DNA from: Nocardioides caeni
Lineage (GTDB): Bacteria; Actinomycetota; Actinomycetes; Propionibacteriales; Nocardioidaceae
Assembly (NCBI RefSeq): GCF_004912195.1
Contig: NZ_STGW01000003.1
Span: 1-64,000, forward strand
Direction: 5' to 3'
Length of the DNA stretch: 64,000 bases
The notes beneath the pieces are model-generated. The model was not told the origin of the DNA, did no database searches, and worked only from the letters and a program-made list of their open reading frames with translations. This document shows positions 27,439 to 37,132 of the stretch, in pieces. How positions within the stretch are numbered: position 1 is the first letter of the stretch; each line of letters starts with the position of its first letter. The position numbers were made by a program, and so were the translations under genes.

Positions 27439-28237
27439 GGGCGACGCGGTCCGCCGTACCGCCGACCGGCTGGATCGTGCCCTGGCCGGGGAGCGGCTGA
27501 CCGCGAGCGACCTGCGCGTCCCGCAGCTGGCCACGAGCAACCTCGCGGGCGCCGAGGTGCACCGCACCGCCACCCACGGCAAGCACCTGCTCACCCGTCT
27601 CACCACGGCCGCCGGCGAGGACCTGACCCTGCACACGCACCTCAAGATGGAGGGCAGCTGGCGGGTCATCGCCCCGGGAGGCCGGTGGCCGGCGCCCGCC
27701 CCGGACGTGCGGGTCGTGCTCCGCTCGGCACGCGTGGAGGCCGTCGGCGTGCTGCTCGGACTCGTCGAGCTGCTGCCGACCGCCCAGGAGTCATCGGTGA
27801 TCGGTCACCTCGGGCCCGACCTGCTGGGCACGTGGACGGCGGAGCAGGCGGCGCAGGGGCTCGAGCGACTGCTGGTCGACCCGCGCCGAGTGCTCGGCGA
27901 GGCCCTCCTCGACCAGCGGGTGGTCGCCGGCATCGGCACCATCTGGCTGGCCGAGACCTGTTTCGTGCAGGGCGCACACCCCCTGTCTCCCGTGGCTGCG
28001 GTCCCCGACCCCGCCCGACTCCTCGCCAGGGCGAGGCTGATGCTGCAGGCCGCGATGACCTACGGCCGACCGGTCACGACGGGTGACCGGCGCAACCCCC
28101 TGTGGGTCTATGGCCGCCAGGGTCAGCCCTGTCGGCGGTGCCGGACGACGGTGCAAGCGGGGTCGGTGGGCCGGGCGCCGACGATGCGCACCACGTACTG
28201 GTGCCCGCGCTGCCAGCCGCGGGCGACAGACACCTGA
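27431..28237 (+). CDS. nei2: Endonuclease VIII-like DNA glycosylase Nei2
   Basis: 268 residues, Fpg/Nei family. It removes oxidised pyrimidines and nicks the abasic site. The start gives the catalytic N-terminal Pro-Glu (V/M-P-E-G-D-A-V). THGKHLL and HLKMEGSW carry family residues, and a C-terminal zinc finger is visible as CRRC...YWCPRC. The GTG start at 27431 overlaps the lhr stop by 8 bp, so the two are coupled. It ends inside a hairpin shared with the clgR-like gene. Confidence 0.92.
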   Translation: MPEGDAVRRTADRLDRALAGERLTASDLRVPQLATSNLAGAEVHRTATHGKHLLTRLTTAAGEDLTLHTHLKMEGSWRVIAPGGRWPAPAPDVRVVLRSARVEAVGVLLGLVELLPTAQESSVIGHLGPDLLGTWTAEQAAQGLERLLVDPRRVLGEALLDQRVVAGIGTIWLAETCFVQGAHPLSPVAAVPDPARLLARARLMLQAAMTYGRPVTTGDRRNPLWVYGRQGQPCRRCRTTVQAGSVGRAPTMRTTYWCPRCQPRATDT

Positions 28238-28259
28238 CGGTGCGGGAACACCTGTCAGG
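28233..28259. terminator. Bidirectional hairpin containing both stop codons (nei2 / clgR-like)
   Basis: Arms CCTGACGGTG and CACC-T-GTCAGG pair over ten positions with one bulged T and loop CGGGAA. The nei2 stop TGA (28235-28237) lies in the left arm and the minus-strand stop (28255-28257) in the right arm. Confidence 0.7.
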
Positions 28260-28563
28260 CTGCGGAGGCGACGACCTCGTCGGGCCGGCGCGCGATGATC
28301 GGCGTCGGGGCGGCCGCGACGAGTGCAGCCTCCTCGAGCGCCACCGCATCGGCGACGTCACGCAGGACATCGGACAGTGGCACCTCGAGTGCGTCGCACA
28401 GCGAGGCCAGCAGCTCCGAGGAGGCTTCCTTCTGACCGCGCTCGATCTCGGAGATGTAGCCGAGACTGACGCGGGCCGAGCCCGAGACCTCGCGGAGCGT
28501 GAGACCGAGCTCGGTGCGACGGCTGCGCAGGATGTCACCGAGCGAGCGACGGAAGAGCACCAT
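28255..28563 (-). CDS. clgR: ClgR-like XRE-family transcriptional regulator
   Basis: 102 residues. The helix-turn-helix (about 8-62) contains [39 protein letters not shown]. This closely follows ClgR, activator of clp protease genes and, in mycobacteria, the envelope-stress system. ClgR lies beside pgsA in M. tuberculosis; here a 7.5-kb gene intervenes. The C-terminus ([17 protein letters not shown]) resembles the Ala-Ala tail that makes ClgR itself a Clp substrate, which is inference. ATG 28563 has GAGGAGA upstream. Confidence 0.85.
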   Translation of the reverse strand: MVLFRRSLGDILRSRRTELGLTLREVSGSARVSLGYISEIERGQKEASSELLASLCDALEVPLSDVLRDVADAVALEEAALVAAAPTPIIARRPDEVVASAA

Positions 28564-28797
28564 CTCGTTCTCCTCTCCGAGGGCTGATCAAGGTCGACGT
28601 CCTGGGTCCAACGCTACCGGGTCGCCGAATCTTCCGACGCCCGACGGGCCGAACCCGACGTGCTGCCTCGATCATGGCACCACGCTCCGACATGGCGGCA
28701 GGGGTGCTCGCCTGATGACCTCATCGGCGGCACCGGTCCCGAGCTGAGCACCACGTCGATGCCGGGCCCGGGACCGGTCGTCCCCGCGTCGGTCCGC
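28564..28797. other. Intergenic region between the giant nuclease gene and clgR
   Basis: 234 bp without a gene. It should hold the clgR promoter. Near the 3' end of the nuclease gene there is a weak inverted repeat GGACCG (28771) / CGGTCC (28790) that may terminate it. I found no convincing ClgR-type operator. Confidence 0.4.
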
Positions 28798-31700
28798 TCA
28801 GCGCCGCACCACCGTGAAGGAGGTGATCACCCTCCGCGCCGCCATCACCGCGTTGCCCAGGTAGGTCACGTAGACCCGCTTCAGCCCCGTGGTCGGCATC
28901 CGCCCGATGCGGATCGTCACCCTGCCGTCGACCAGCCGGCCGGTCACCGTCTTGCCGGCGACCTTGACCGTCACCTGGCCGGCGACCGTCAGGCCGTCGG
29001 GGTTCGTGACCCGGATGCCGACGGCGACACTCGACCGGTTGACGATCACGGGGCTGGGCGCCACCCGGGCACTGACCGTGACGGCGGCCTTGGCGACCAC
29101 CGCGCTGGGCGCGGACGTGAGCGAGGCCTCGGCGTACCCGTCGGCGGAGGCGGTCACCTCGACGGTGATCCGCTTGCCGATCTGCGGCTTGCGGAGCTTC
29201 AGCGTCCGGCCGGTCTCACCCGCGATCTCCACACCGCCCGCGAACCAGCGGTAGGCATAGCCGGTCGGCTCGGGCGCCCAGGTGCCCTCGTCGGCCGTCA
29301 CGGTCTTGCCCATGCGCGGCGTGCCGGTCACCTTCGGCGCGGCGTAGTTGACGATCACCGGCAGCGGCTCCACGACCTCGATCGGCACCAGCACCTCGGT
29401 GCCGGTCTCCGCTCCGGTCAGCGTCAGGACCGCTGGTCCCTCCGTCAGGTCCGCAGGAAGCGTGACGTCGACCGCAGCCGTGCCATAGGAGTCGTAGCGC
29501 TCCGTGCCGACCGTGTTGTCGACCGTGAAGGTGCCGAGCTGCTCATCCCCGAGCGTCACGACGATCTCGTCATCCGTGACGTCACCGGGAGCCGTCATCG
29601 CGAGCGAACCGACCGCGAAGGCCGCCTCGCCGCCCGGCTCGTAGCTCTCCGGCGCGTTCGCCGGGAACTCGACCTCGACCGCACGCTGGCTGTAGTCCAC
29701 CGGCAGCGGCTCCGTGGCAGCGAAGGCCGCCATGTAGTCGACCATCGCCGCCAGGTCGATCTTGCCCGTGTCGGCCTTGCCGGTCCCGTTGGCGAACTCG
29801 CGGAAGTTGTCGCCTCCGGAGCCGAGGAACGAGTTGACCGTCACCGAGTACGTCGCCGCCGGGTCGATCGGCTCACCGTCGAGCCACATCCCGGTCACCT
29901 CGCCCTCGAAGGTCGCCGTGCCGCTGACAGTCGTCGGTGTCTCCGTGTAGGTGTAGGTGAAGCCCCGGGACACACCGAGTCGCAGGAACGGCCTCGTCGG
30001 CACCGTCCCGTTGGCCTGTCGCTGCCACTGCTGCTCGAGGACCGTCTCGATCTGAGCACCGGTGAGGTCCATGTTGACCAGCGTGTTGGCGAACGGCTGG
30101 ACCACCGCGGCGCCCTTGTAGGTCAGCTCACGCGTGTCGCCGTCGAGCTGGCCGGCCATGTCCGAGCGCAGGCCGCCCGGGTTCATGAACGCGATCTGCG
30201 CGGAGCCCGACTCCGGCTTCTCCGTCGCCCAGCGCTGGACCTCGGCCACCTGGTTGCTCAGGGTCGACTCACCGCCACGGTTCGGGTCGGTGCTGCCGGT
30301 GACCCGGGCCCGGTTGAACGGCGCGGCGAGCTCGCCGATCTTGACCGCGCCCTGGACCTCTGCCACCGCCTTGGCGTCGTTGACGATGGTCTCGACCGCG
30401 GGGTCGCTGGGCGAGCTCGCGTTGAGGGCGACGATGCTCTGCGTCTTCGCAACCACCTCACCGGTCTCGGTGTCGACCGAGAACACCAGCTTGTTGAGGT
30501 TCTGGCCGTACTGACCGGCGGAGACCACCGGACGCTCCGTGACGGAGCGCTCCTCGTCGACCCAGTCCTGCACGGGCAAGGAGCAGTTGTAGGCCAGGTG
30601 CGTGTGTCCCGACACGATCGCGTCCACGTCGGAGGAGACGTTCTGGCTGATGTTGCCCCAGACCGTCCCCTCGCTGGTGAAGTTCGGCGAGGCGCAGTCG
30701 ACCGACGGGGAGCCCTCGTGGACGAGCAGCACGACGACGTCGGCTCCCCCCGCCCGCAGGTCTGCCGCCGCTGCGTTGGTCGCGTCGACGATGTCGGTCA
30801 CCGTGAGGCCCTCGATGCCATCGGGGCTCACCAGCGACGGCAGCTCCTCCGTGACGGCACCGACGAAGCCGACGGTGATGTCGCCGAACTCCTTGGTCCA
30901 CGTCTCGGCGAGGTCGTCGCGCCCCTCGGGCTCCTCGACATTGGCGGCGAGGTACTCCCAGTCGGCGTGGTCCTGGACCCGACCGACGAGGTCCTCGTAG
31001 CCCTGGTCGAACTCGTGGTTGCCGGCGGCCGAGACCTCCAGGCCGGCCTCGTTGAGGACGTCGATGGTCGGCTCGTCGTCCTGGATGAACGACTCGAACG
31101 TCGACGCACCGATCAGGTCGCCCGCGGCGACGAACACCGTGTTGGGGTTCTCGGAACGCATCTGCTTGACCGTGCCGGACAGCACTGCCGCCGGGCACAG
31201 CACCGTGTCGCAGGTGGCGGTCGCCGGCGACTCGTCGACCAGGAGACGACCGTGGAAGTCATTCGTGCCGACGATCTGGACGTCCATGACGTCGTCGACC
31301 TCGATCAGCACCGGGATCGACGTGCCGGTCGCCGGGCCGTGGAGCGTGAGCTCCTGGACGCCGTCGGGCAGGTCGGGGACCGTGACCGACACCGACGCGG
31401 TGCCCGCGTTGTCATAGGGCGTCGTGCCGGCCGTGTTCGTGACCGGGAAGGTCCCGAGCACGGTGTCGCCGTTGCGGAGCTCGAGCTGGGTGTCCTGGAC
31501 GTCACCGGCCGCGGTCATCGACCACGAGGCGACGTCGAAGGCCAGGGTGTCACCCTCGCCGTAGGTCGCCGGAGCCGCTTCGGGGAAGGTCAGCTCCACT
31601 GCACGCTGGGCGTAGTCGACGGGGAGCGGGTTCGCCTCGTCGTACTGGCCCATGTAGTCGACCATCGCCTGGAGGTCGACCTGGCCGGTGTCGACCTTGC

Positions 31701-34700
31701 CGGTGCCGTTGGCGAACTCCCAGAAGTTGTCCCCACCGCCACCGAGGAAGGAGTTGACGGTGACGGAGTACGTGGCCGCGGCGTCGACCGGCTCGCCGTT
31801 GAGCCACATCCCGGTGACCTCGCCGGCGAAGGTGTTGACCGGGGCGGAGTTCGGCGCCTCCACCTTGACCGGCGCCTCGACGTAGGTGTAGGTGAAGCCC
31901 TCGGACACGCCGAGCCGCAGGAACGGTCGCGACGGCACGCCGCCGGTGGCGGTGCGCTGCCACTGCTGCTCGAGCACGGTCTCCAACTGGGCGCCGGTGA
32001 GCTTCAGGTTGACCAGCGTGTTGGCGAACGGCTGCACGTCGGCCGCCTGGCGGTAGGTCAGGTCCTGCAGGGTCGGGTCGCCGCCGTTGGCCGAGCCGAG
32101 CATGTCGGCGCGCAGGCCGCCGGGGTTCATGAAGGCGATGTCCGTCGGGACGCCCGCCTCCTCCGTCGCCCAGCGCTGCACCTCGGCCACCTGGTTGGAC
32201 AGCGTCGACTCACCGCCACGGTTCTCGGTGGCACCGGCGGAGGAGGTGTAGGACGCGCGCTTGAACGAGCCGTCCATCTGGCCGAGGACGTCGTTGCCCT
32301 TCTCCTCGGCGAAGTCGACGGCGTCGTCGACGATCGCCTGGACGGTCGGGTCGGCCTCGTAGCCGACGCCGGCCGTCGCGATGATGTCCTGGTCGATGAC
32401 CGCGAGCTCGCCGGTGCCCTCGTCGAACTTGAAGACGAGGCGGTTGAGGTTGGAGCCGTACTGACCGGCGGAGACCACCGGACGCTGGGTGACGGCACGT
32501 CCCTCGTCCGCCCAGTCCGCGACCGGGTACTTGCAGTTGTAGGCGAGGTGGGTGTGTCCCGAGATGATCGCGTCGACGTCGGCCGAGGTGTTCTGGACGA
32601 CATTGCCCCAGACCGTGGCCGGATCGGTGAAGCTGGCCGACGCACAGTCCGTGGTCGGCGAGCCCTCGTGGACCAGGAGGACGACGAGGTCGACCGGTCC
32701 GCCCGGGTTCTCGGCAGAGCGCAACGACGCGGCGGCGGCGTTGGTGGCGTCGACGATGTCGGTCACCGTGATGCCCTCGATGCCCGTCGGGTTGACCAGC
32801 GCGGGGAGGTCCTCGGTGACGGCGCCGACGAAGCCGATCCGCTCTCCGTCGATCTCCTTGACCCAGGTCTCAGCCAGCTGGTCCTCGGTGGGAATGCCCG
32901 CGTAGTCGAGGTTGCTGGCGATGTACTGCCAGTCGGCGAGGTCGCGGATGCGGCCCTCGAGGTCGGCGTACCCGCGGTCGAACTCGTGGTTGCCGGCCGC
33001 CGACACCTCCAGCCCCATGGCGTTGAGCGCCTCGATGGTCGGCTCGTCGTCCTGGACGAAGGACTCGAAGGTCGACGCGCCCACGAGGTCACCGGCAGCG
33101 ACGAACACCGTGTTGGGGTTGTCGGTGCGCAGCTCCTCCACGGCCGTCGCGAAGGGAGCCGCACCGGCGGCATTGCCGCCGTCGGGCAGGAGACGACCGT
33201 GGAAGTCGTTGGTGCCGACGACCTGGATCTCCTTGTACGACGGCTCCGTCGCGTCCGGCAGGTCCAGGCCCACTACCTCCGGGTTGTGGTCGGACGTGCC
33301 GAACGGCAGCGTCGGCTCCCAGAAGTTCGTGACGTTGTAGTTGTAGCGGCTGTACTGGTAGGAGATGGCCTCGTTGGCGTTGATCTCCCAGATGTCCGCG
33401 CCGGTCACCAGGCCGACCGCCGCCTCGTTGCCGAGGACGTGGTCGAGGGACCCGCTGTAGCCGGAGAAGGAGTAGCTCTCCTCCGCCGGGTCGTCCGTGG
33501 ACTCGACCAGCTCGAAGCCACCCTGCTCGAGGACCGTGATCGGGTCCTCCTCCGAGTAGGAGTTGAAGTCGCCGGCGAGGAAGACCGCGTCGATGCCTCG
33601 GTCCGCTGCGAAGTCGTCGGCGAACTCCAGCAGGCGCGTGGCCTGGCGGGTCCGGTCACCGTTGAACGCACCGAAGTAGGGCGAGTTGGTGTTGTCGCCG
33701 TCGGCCGGCGGCGCCGGGCTCTGGTTGTCGCCCTTGGACTTGAAGTGGTTGACGATCACGGCGAAGGCGTCCGAGTCCAGACCACCGGTCTTCTTGAACG
33801 CCTGGGCCAGCGGCTCGCGGGCGTTGGCGAACTCGTCGGTGCCGAAGAGGATGTCGGACTGGCCGACCGGCGACACAGCGGCGGGCTTGTAGATGAACGC
33901 CGAGCGGATGACGTCCTGCTCAGCCACGGCCGAGGCGGTCGTCGACTCACCGGGGCTCTTGACGTACTTCCACGTCCCGGGACCCTCGACGGCGTTGAGC
34001 AGCGCGACCAGGTTGGCGACGGCGTCGTCGCGGTTCGCCTCGCCCGGGAGCTTGATCGAGTTCTCGATCTCCTCCAGGCCGATCACGTCGGCATCCATCG
34101 CGACGATCGTGTTGGCGAGCTTGGTCTCCTGCCGCGTGAGGCTGGCACTGGTCGCCGCTCCGCGCGGGCCGCGGCCGTCGTTGGTGGTCGCCTCGTTGGC
34201 GGGGGTGCTCGGGTCGTCGAGCAGGCGCACACCACAGGAGTTGTTGCCGATGCGGTCGCTGGCGTCGGTGCCGTTGTCACCGCCCGGGCCGCGGTCGGTG
34301 TAGTAGGTGCAGAAGGTGTCGAGCGGCGGGTTCTGCAGCGGACCGGACGCGGCGTAGGCCTCACCGGTGGTGTTGAAGTAGTTGAGGACGTTGAAGGTCG
34401 CGATCTTGACGTCGCCGTCGGCGCCGAGCACGTCGATCGGTGTCAGGTTGTCGGCGCGGTCGGTGCCGAACGTCACCACGTCGGCGCCGTTGAGCACGAC
34501 CTGGCCCTGCGGCTGGAACTTCCACGCGTTGTTGCGCCAGTCGAGGATCACCGGGGCGTGCAGGTCGGCCGGACCACCGACTCGCGGCGGGTTGGGGTTG
34601 GCCGTGCCGCCGGTCACCGTGAGGTACGGGACGGGGAGCGCCTTCGTGCTCTGGTTCGACAAGAAGTTCGTGGTCGCACCGTCGTCGAGCACCACGCCGC

Positions 34701-36288
34701 GCGCCAGGTTGTCGGCGTCGATGACGTCGAGGGCGGCCTGGTCGTCGTCATCGGCGAACTCGGTGGGCTGGCGCAGCGGCAGGTCGCCGGTCGCCAGGCC
34801 GATCTCGCCGTACTGGTTGGTGGAGTAGTTGTTGCTGACCGTGAAGTCGTCGCTCGGAGCGAGCAGCTCGCCCTCACGCAGCTCGCGCTCCTCCGCGGTG
34901 GTCGGATAGGCGATGGCCCGCGGGGTCACGACGCCGAGGGAGGTCTCGAGCTCGGTCACCGCACTCGCGCTGGACGGCACGATCTGGGTCAGGTCGAAGA
35001 ACTCCGCGATCCGGCCCGTGACCCGCACGGAGTCGCCGACCTCGAGGCCGGCGGGCAGGTTGCCGTTGGTCGAGCCGCCGTAGACGAAGATGCCGTCGGA
35101 CGCGTCGGTCGTGTCGGCGCCGGGCGTCTGGATGTAGAGCCCGTTGAAGCCACCGGTGTAGTAGGCCGCGGTGACCACGCCCTCGGTCGACTTCACGTCG
35201 TCGCCGGTGCCGTTGCCGCTCTCGGGCGCGAACGGCGACCGCGCGCCGGTGCCCTGGAGCTCGGCGATCGGCGTGATCGCGAGGGGCTCGGCGACGGTGA
35301 TCGTGAACGTCGCCTCGGAGGTGGCATCGACGTCGTCGGTCGCGGTGACCGTGATCTCCACCGGCGCCGGGGTGACCGTGGTCGGCGTACCGGTCAGCAG
35401 GCCGGAGGCCGAGAGCTCGAGCCCGTCCGGCAGCGTCCCGCCGGTGACTGCCCACTCGTAGGGCGGCGTGCCGCCGGTCGCGGCCAGCTGCAGCGGCGTG
35501 ATCGCCTGGTTCTGGGTGTAGGTCTTGTCGCCCGGGTCGGTCGCCGCGAGCGGGTCGGGCTCGACCTCTCCGTCGGTGGTGACAGACACGTCGTCGATGC
35601 CGACCCACTCGTCATTGCCGACGGCGTTCGTGGTCAGGACCCGAACGTAGACGTCGGCCGCGCCGGCGGCGTCACCCGGCAGCGTCACACTCACCGGGGT
35701 CACCTTCGTCGCGGTGCCCGGGTCGGTCGCGTCGGCGATGTAGCCGGCCGGCAGGTTGGTGAAGTCCCCGCTGTTCCCGACCCGATACTGCACAGCAATC
35801 GGCTGAACGGCGTCGTCCGCAGAACCGTCGAGATCACGTGCGTTGAAGGCGAGCGTCGCGCCCGGCTGACCAGTCAGGTCCAGGTGGAAGGCGAGGTTCG
35901 GTGCGTCGGCCGTGCCGCTCCCCTGCAACGCGATCGCCTGGTTGAACTCCGACTCGATGACGCCGCCCGAGGACAACGTGTTGAGCGCCGCCGCGTTGTT
36001 GGCGATGACATCAGTGACCCCGAGGGTCTCCGCCGTCAGCGTCCGCGGGTCGACTGCCGTCGGCGACGAACCGGTGTAGTCGCCGAGGTACCCCTCGACT
36101 CCCGTCACTCCCGACCAGTCGTCGTTCGTGGTGATCAACCCCGCGTTCGACCAGTTCTGGGAATAGGGGAAGTCCGCGATCTTGGTCGAGACACTGGCCT
36201 GGACCGGGACGGCACCCAGCGCCGTCAGGCCCGAGACCGCGAGGGCCACGCCGAGGGAACCGAACAGGAACTGCTTCGAAGAGCGCAT
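28798..36288 (-). CDS. Giant secreted ExeM/NucH-type nuclease with two tandem 5'-nucleotidase modules
   Basis: 2,496 residues. Order: Sec signal peptide (about 1-31); N-terminal beta domain; a putative Ig domain (about 243-335); an ExeM/NucH-like OB segment (about 336-620) and endonuclease/exonuclease/phosphatase domain (about 626-1010: FNVLNYFN, GLEEIEN, NHFKSKGD, AGDFNSYSEEDP, SDHNPEV). Then two UshA-like 5'-nucleotidases (about 1018-1600 and 1665-2240), each with GTNDFHGRL, AAGDL, GNHEFD, SGHTHLAYNC and QPFANTLVN. Ig-like repeats close the protein (2300-2496). It probably degrades extracellular DNA and dephosphorylates the nucleotides. No LPXTG anchor or extra transmembrane helix is seen. 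Confidence 0.9.
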   Translation of the reverse strand: MRSSKQFLFGSLGVALAVSGLTALGAVPVQASVSTKIADFPYSQNWSNAGLITTNDDWSGVTGVEGYLGDYTGSSPTAVDPRTLTAETLGVTDVIANNAAALNTLSSGGVIESEFNQAIALQGSGTADAPNLAFHLDLTGQPGATLAFNARDLDGSADDAVQPIAVQYRVGNSGDFTNLPAGYIADATDPGTATKVTPVSVTLPGDAAGAADVYVRVLTTNAVGNDEWVGIDDVSVTTDGEVEPDPLAATDPGDKTYTQNQAITPLQLAATGGTPPYEWAVTGGTLPDGLELSASGLLTGTPTTVTPAPVEITVTATDDVDATSEATFTITVAEPLAITPIAELQGTGARSPFAPESGNGTGDDVKSTEGVVTAAYYTGGFNGLYIQTPGADTTDASDGIFVYGGSTNGNLPAGLEVGDSVRVTGRIAEFFDLTQIVPSSASAVTELETSLGVVTPRAIAYPTTAEERELREGELLAPSDDFTVSNNYSTNQYGEIGLATGDLPLRQPTEFADDDDQAALDVIDADNLARGVVLDDGATTNFLSNQSTKALPVPYLTVTGGTANPNPPRVGGPADLHAPVILDWRNNAWKFQPQGQVVLNGADVVTFGTDRADNLTPIDVLGADGDVKIATFNVLNYFNTTGEAYAASGPLQNPPLDTFCTYYTDRGPGGDNGTDASDRIGNNSCGVRLLDDPSTPANEATTNDGRGPRGAATSASLTRQETKLANTIVAMDADVIGLEEIENSIKLPGEANRDDAVANLVALLNAVEGPGTWKYVKSPGESTTASAVAEQDVIRSAFIYKPAAVSPVGQSDILFGTDEFANAREPLAQAFKKTGGLDSDAFAVIVNHFKSKGDNQSPAPPADGDNTNSPYFGAFNGDRTRQATRLLEFADDFAADRGIDAVFLAGDFNSYSEEDPITVLEQGGFELVESTDDPAEESYSFSGYSGSLDHVLGNEAAVGLVTGADIWEINANEAISYQYSRYNYNVTNFWEPTLPFGTSDHNPEVVGLDLPDATEPSYKEIQVVGTNDFHGRLLPDGGNAAGAAPFATAVEELRTDNPNTVFVAAGDLVGASTFESFVQDDEPTIEALNAMGLEVSAAGNHEFDRGYADLEGRIRDLADWQYIASNLDYAGIPTEDQLAETWVKEIDGERIGFVGAVTEDLPALVNPTGIEGITVTDIVDATNAAAASLRSAENPGGPVDLVVLLVHEGSPTTDCASASFTDPATVWGNVVQNTSADVDAIISGHTHLAYNCKYPVADWADEGRAVTQRPVVSAGQYGSNLNRLVFKFDEGTGELAVIDQDIIATAGVGYEADPTVQAIVDDAVDFAEEKGNDVLGQMDGSFKRASYTSSAGATENRGGESTLSNQVAEVQRWATEEAGVPTDIAFMNPGGLRADMLGSANGGDPTLQDLTYRQAADVQPFANTLVNLKLTGAQLETVLEQQWQRTATGGVPSRPFLRLGVSEGFTYTYVEAPVKVEAPNSAPVNTFAGEVTGMWLNGEPVDAAATYSVTVNSFLGGGGDNFWEFANGTGKVDTGQVDLQAMVDYMGQYDEANPLPVDYAQRAVELTFPEAAPATYGEGDTLAFDVASWSMTAAGDVQDTQLELRNGDTVLGTFPVTNTAGTTPYDNAGTASVSVTVPDLPDGVQELTLHGPATGTSIPVLIEVDDVMDVQIVGTNDFHGRLLVDESPATATCDTVLCPAAVLSGTVKQMRSENPNTVFVAAGDLIGASTFESFIQDDEPTIDVLNEAGLEVSAAGNHEFDQGYEDLVGRVQDHADWEYLAANVEEPEGRDDLAETWTKEFGDITVGFVGAVTEELPSLVSPDGIEGLTVTDIVDATNAAAADLRAGGADVVVLLVHEGSPSVDCASPNFTSEGTVWGNISQNVSSDVDAIVSGHTHLAYNCSLPVQDWVDEERSVTERPVVSAGQYGQNLNKLVFSVDTETGEVVAKTQSIVALNASSPSDPAVETIVNDAKAVAEVQGAVKIGELAAPFNRARVTGSTDPNRGGESTLSNQVAEVQRWATEKPESGSAQIAFMNPGGLRSDMAGQLDGDTRELTYKGAAVVQPFANTLVNMDLTGAQIETVLEQQWQRQANGTVPTRPFLRLGVSRGFTYTYTETPTTVSGTATFEGEVTGMWLDGEPIDPAATYSVTVNSFLGSGGDNFREFANGTGKADTGKIDLAAMVDYMAAFAATEPLPVDYSQRAVEVEFPANAPESYEPGGEAAFAVGSLAMTAPGDVTDDEIVVTLGDEQLGTFTVDNTVGTERYDSYGTAAVDVTLPADLTEGPAVLTLTGAETGTEVLVPIEVVEPLPVIVNYAAPKVTGTPRMGKTVTADEGTWAPEPTGYAYRWFAGGVEIAGETGRTLKLRKPQIGKRITVEVTASADGYAEASLTSAPSAVVAKAAVTVSARVAPSPVIVNRSSVAVGIRVTNPDGLTVAGQVTVKVAGKTVTGRLVDGRVTIRIGRMPTTGLKRVYVTYLGNAVMAARRVITSFTVVRR

Positions 36289-36484
36289 CGATCTTCTTCC
36301 GAGCCGGGGGCGAGAAAAGCAAGAACCGCGGCGCGAGCCCGAGCGGCGTCACGGTGGGAAGGGTCCCGACCCTAAGCCCCGGACCCTGCTGTCTGACAAG
36401 GTCCTTGGGAAAACTCATGCAACGATTCGGTGAAGAAACGGTGCCGGCATCTCAACGGCGCCGCACAGACACCGGCGACCGCCC
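36289..36484. other. Intergenic region upstream of the giant nuclease gene
   Basis: 196 bp, locally more AT-rich than its surroundings, with the likely promoter of the nuclease gene. On the minus strand TTGTCA (around 36400) is followed 18-19 bp later by TTAGGG/TAGGGT, a possible sigma-A-type pair. SD-like GGAAGAAGA precedes the ATG at 36288. I see no clear PHO box. Confidence 0.35.
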
Positions 36485-37132
36485 TCAGGTCGCGGAGGAC
36501 TTGCGGATGACGTCGCGCTGGCGCCACACGTCGCGGAAGAACTCGTAGCCCGACCAGAGCGTGAGGGCGAACGCGGCGAGCAGGAGCGCGATCGCGACGT
36601 ACCAGGTGATCTCGCCGGGCACGTCGAGCCACTCCACCTCGTCACCGACCTCGCGCAGCGGGAGGGTCAGGAAGCCGAGGGCGAGCGCCTGGGTCGCGGT
36701 CTTCCACTTGCCGCTGGCAGCGGCGGCGATGACCACGGCCTTCAGCACCGACAGGCGCAGCAGCGTGACCGCCCACTCCCGGACCAGGACGATCACGGTG
36801 ATCGTCCACATCCACCAGGTGTCCATGATGATCGACAGGCCGATGAAGGCCATACCCGTGATCGCCTTGTCGGCGATGGGGTCGGCGATCTTGCCGAAGT
36901 CGGTGATCAGGTTGCGCGCACGAGCGATGTCGCCATCGATCTTGTCGGTGATCATCGCGACGAAGAAGATGCCCCAGGCGATGGTGCGCCACTCGATCGA
37001 CTCACCGCCGTCGTGCAGCAGGGCCCAGCCATAGACGGGCACCAGCACGATCCGCAGGACCGTGAGCGCGTTGGGGAGGTTCCAGTTGCTGGGCTTCGTC
37101 GGCGCCGGGGCGCCCGAGGTCTGGCTCATCAT
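36485..37132 (-). CDS. pgsA: CDP-diacylglycerol-glycerol-3-phosphate 3-phosphatidyltransferase
   Basis: 215 residues, CDP-alcohol phosphatidyltransferase family, five to six membrane helices. The complete active-site motif D-x2-D-G-x2-A-R-x8-G-x3-D-x3-D is visible ([13 protein letters not shown] then GKIADPIAD). It makes phosphatidylglycerol phosphate, or possibly another phospholipid headgroup reaction as family members differ in acceptor. The start overlaps the rimO stop (ATGA); a second ATG follows directly. Operon order rimO-pgsA. Confidence 0.92.
   Translation of the reverse strand: MMSQTSGAPAPTKPSNWNLPNALTVLRIVLVPVYGWALLHDGGESIEWRTIAWGIFFVAMITDKIDGDIARARNLITDFGKIADPIADKAITGMAFIGLSIIMDTWWMWTITVIVLVREWAVTLLRLSVLKAVVIAAAASGKWKTATQALALGFLTLPLREVGDEVEWLDVPGEITWYVAIALLLAAFALTLWSGYEFFRDVWRQRDVIRKSSAT

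Noticed and set aside
28564-28700. ClgR-type operator upstream of the clgR-like gene
   Set aside because: Only loose CG-rich half-sites; no symmetric match good enough to claim.
28798-36288. Sortase-anchored surface protein
   Set aside because: The C-terminus ends in a beta domain (SFTVVRR) without LPXTG, hydrophobic stretch or extra tail, so it is secreted or held by other means.
28660-36375. A 2,571-codon open frame on the plus strand opposite the giant nuclease gene
   Set aside because: Its translation is a low-information Arg/Val/Gly/Asp mix with no domain, as expected opposite GC-rich coding DNA; the minus strand has clear domains and a signal peptide.
36289-36484. PHO box controlling the nuclease/nucleotidase gene
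   Set aside because: A CTTCACC-like half is visible but there is no second repeat in phase, so phosphate control is speculation.
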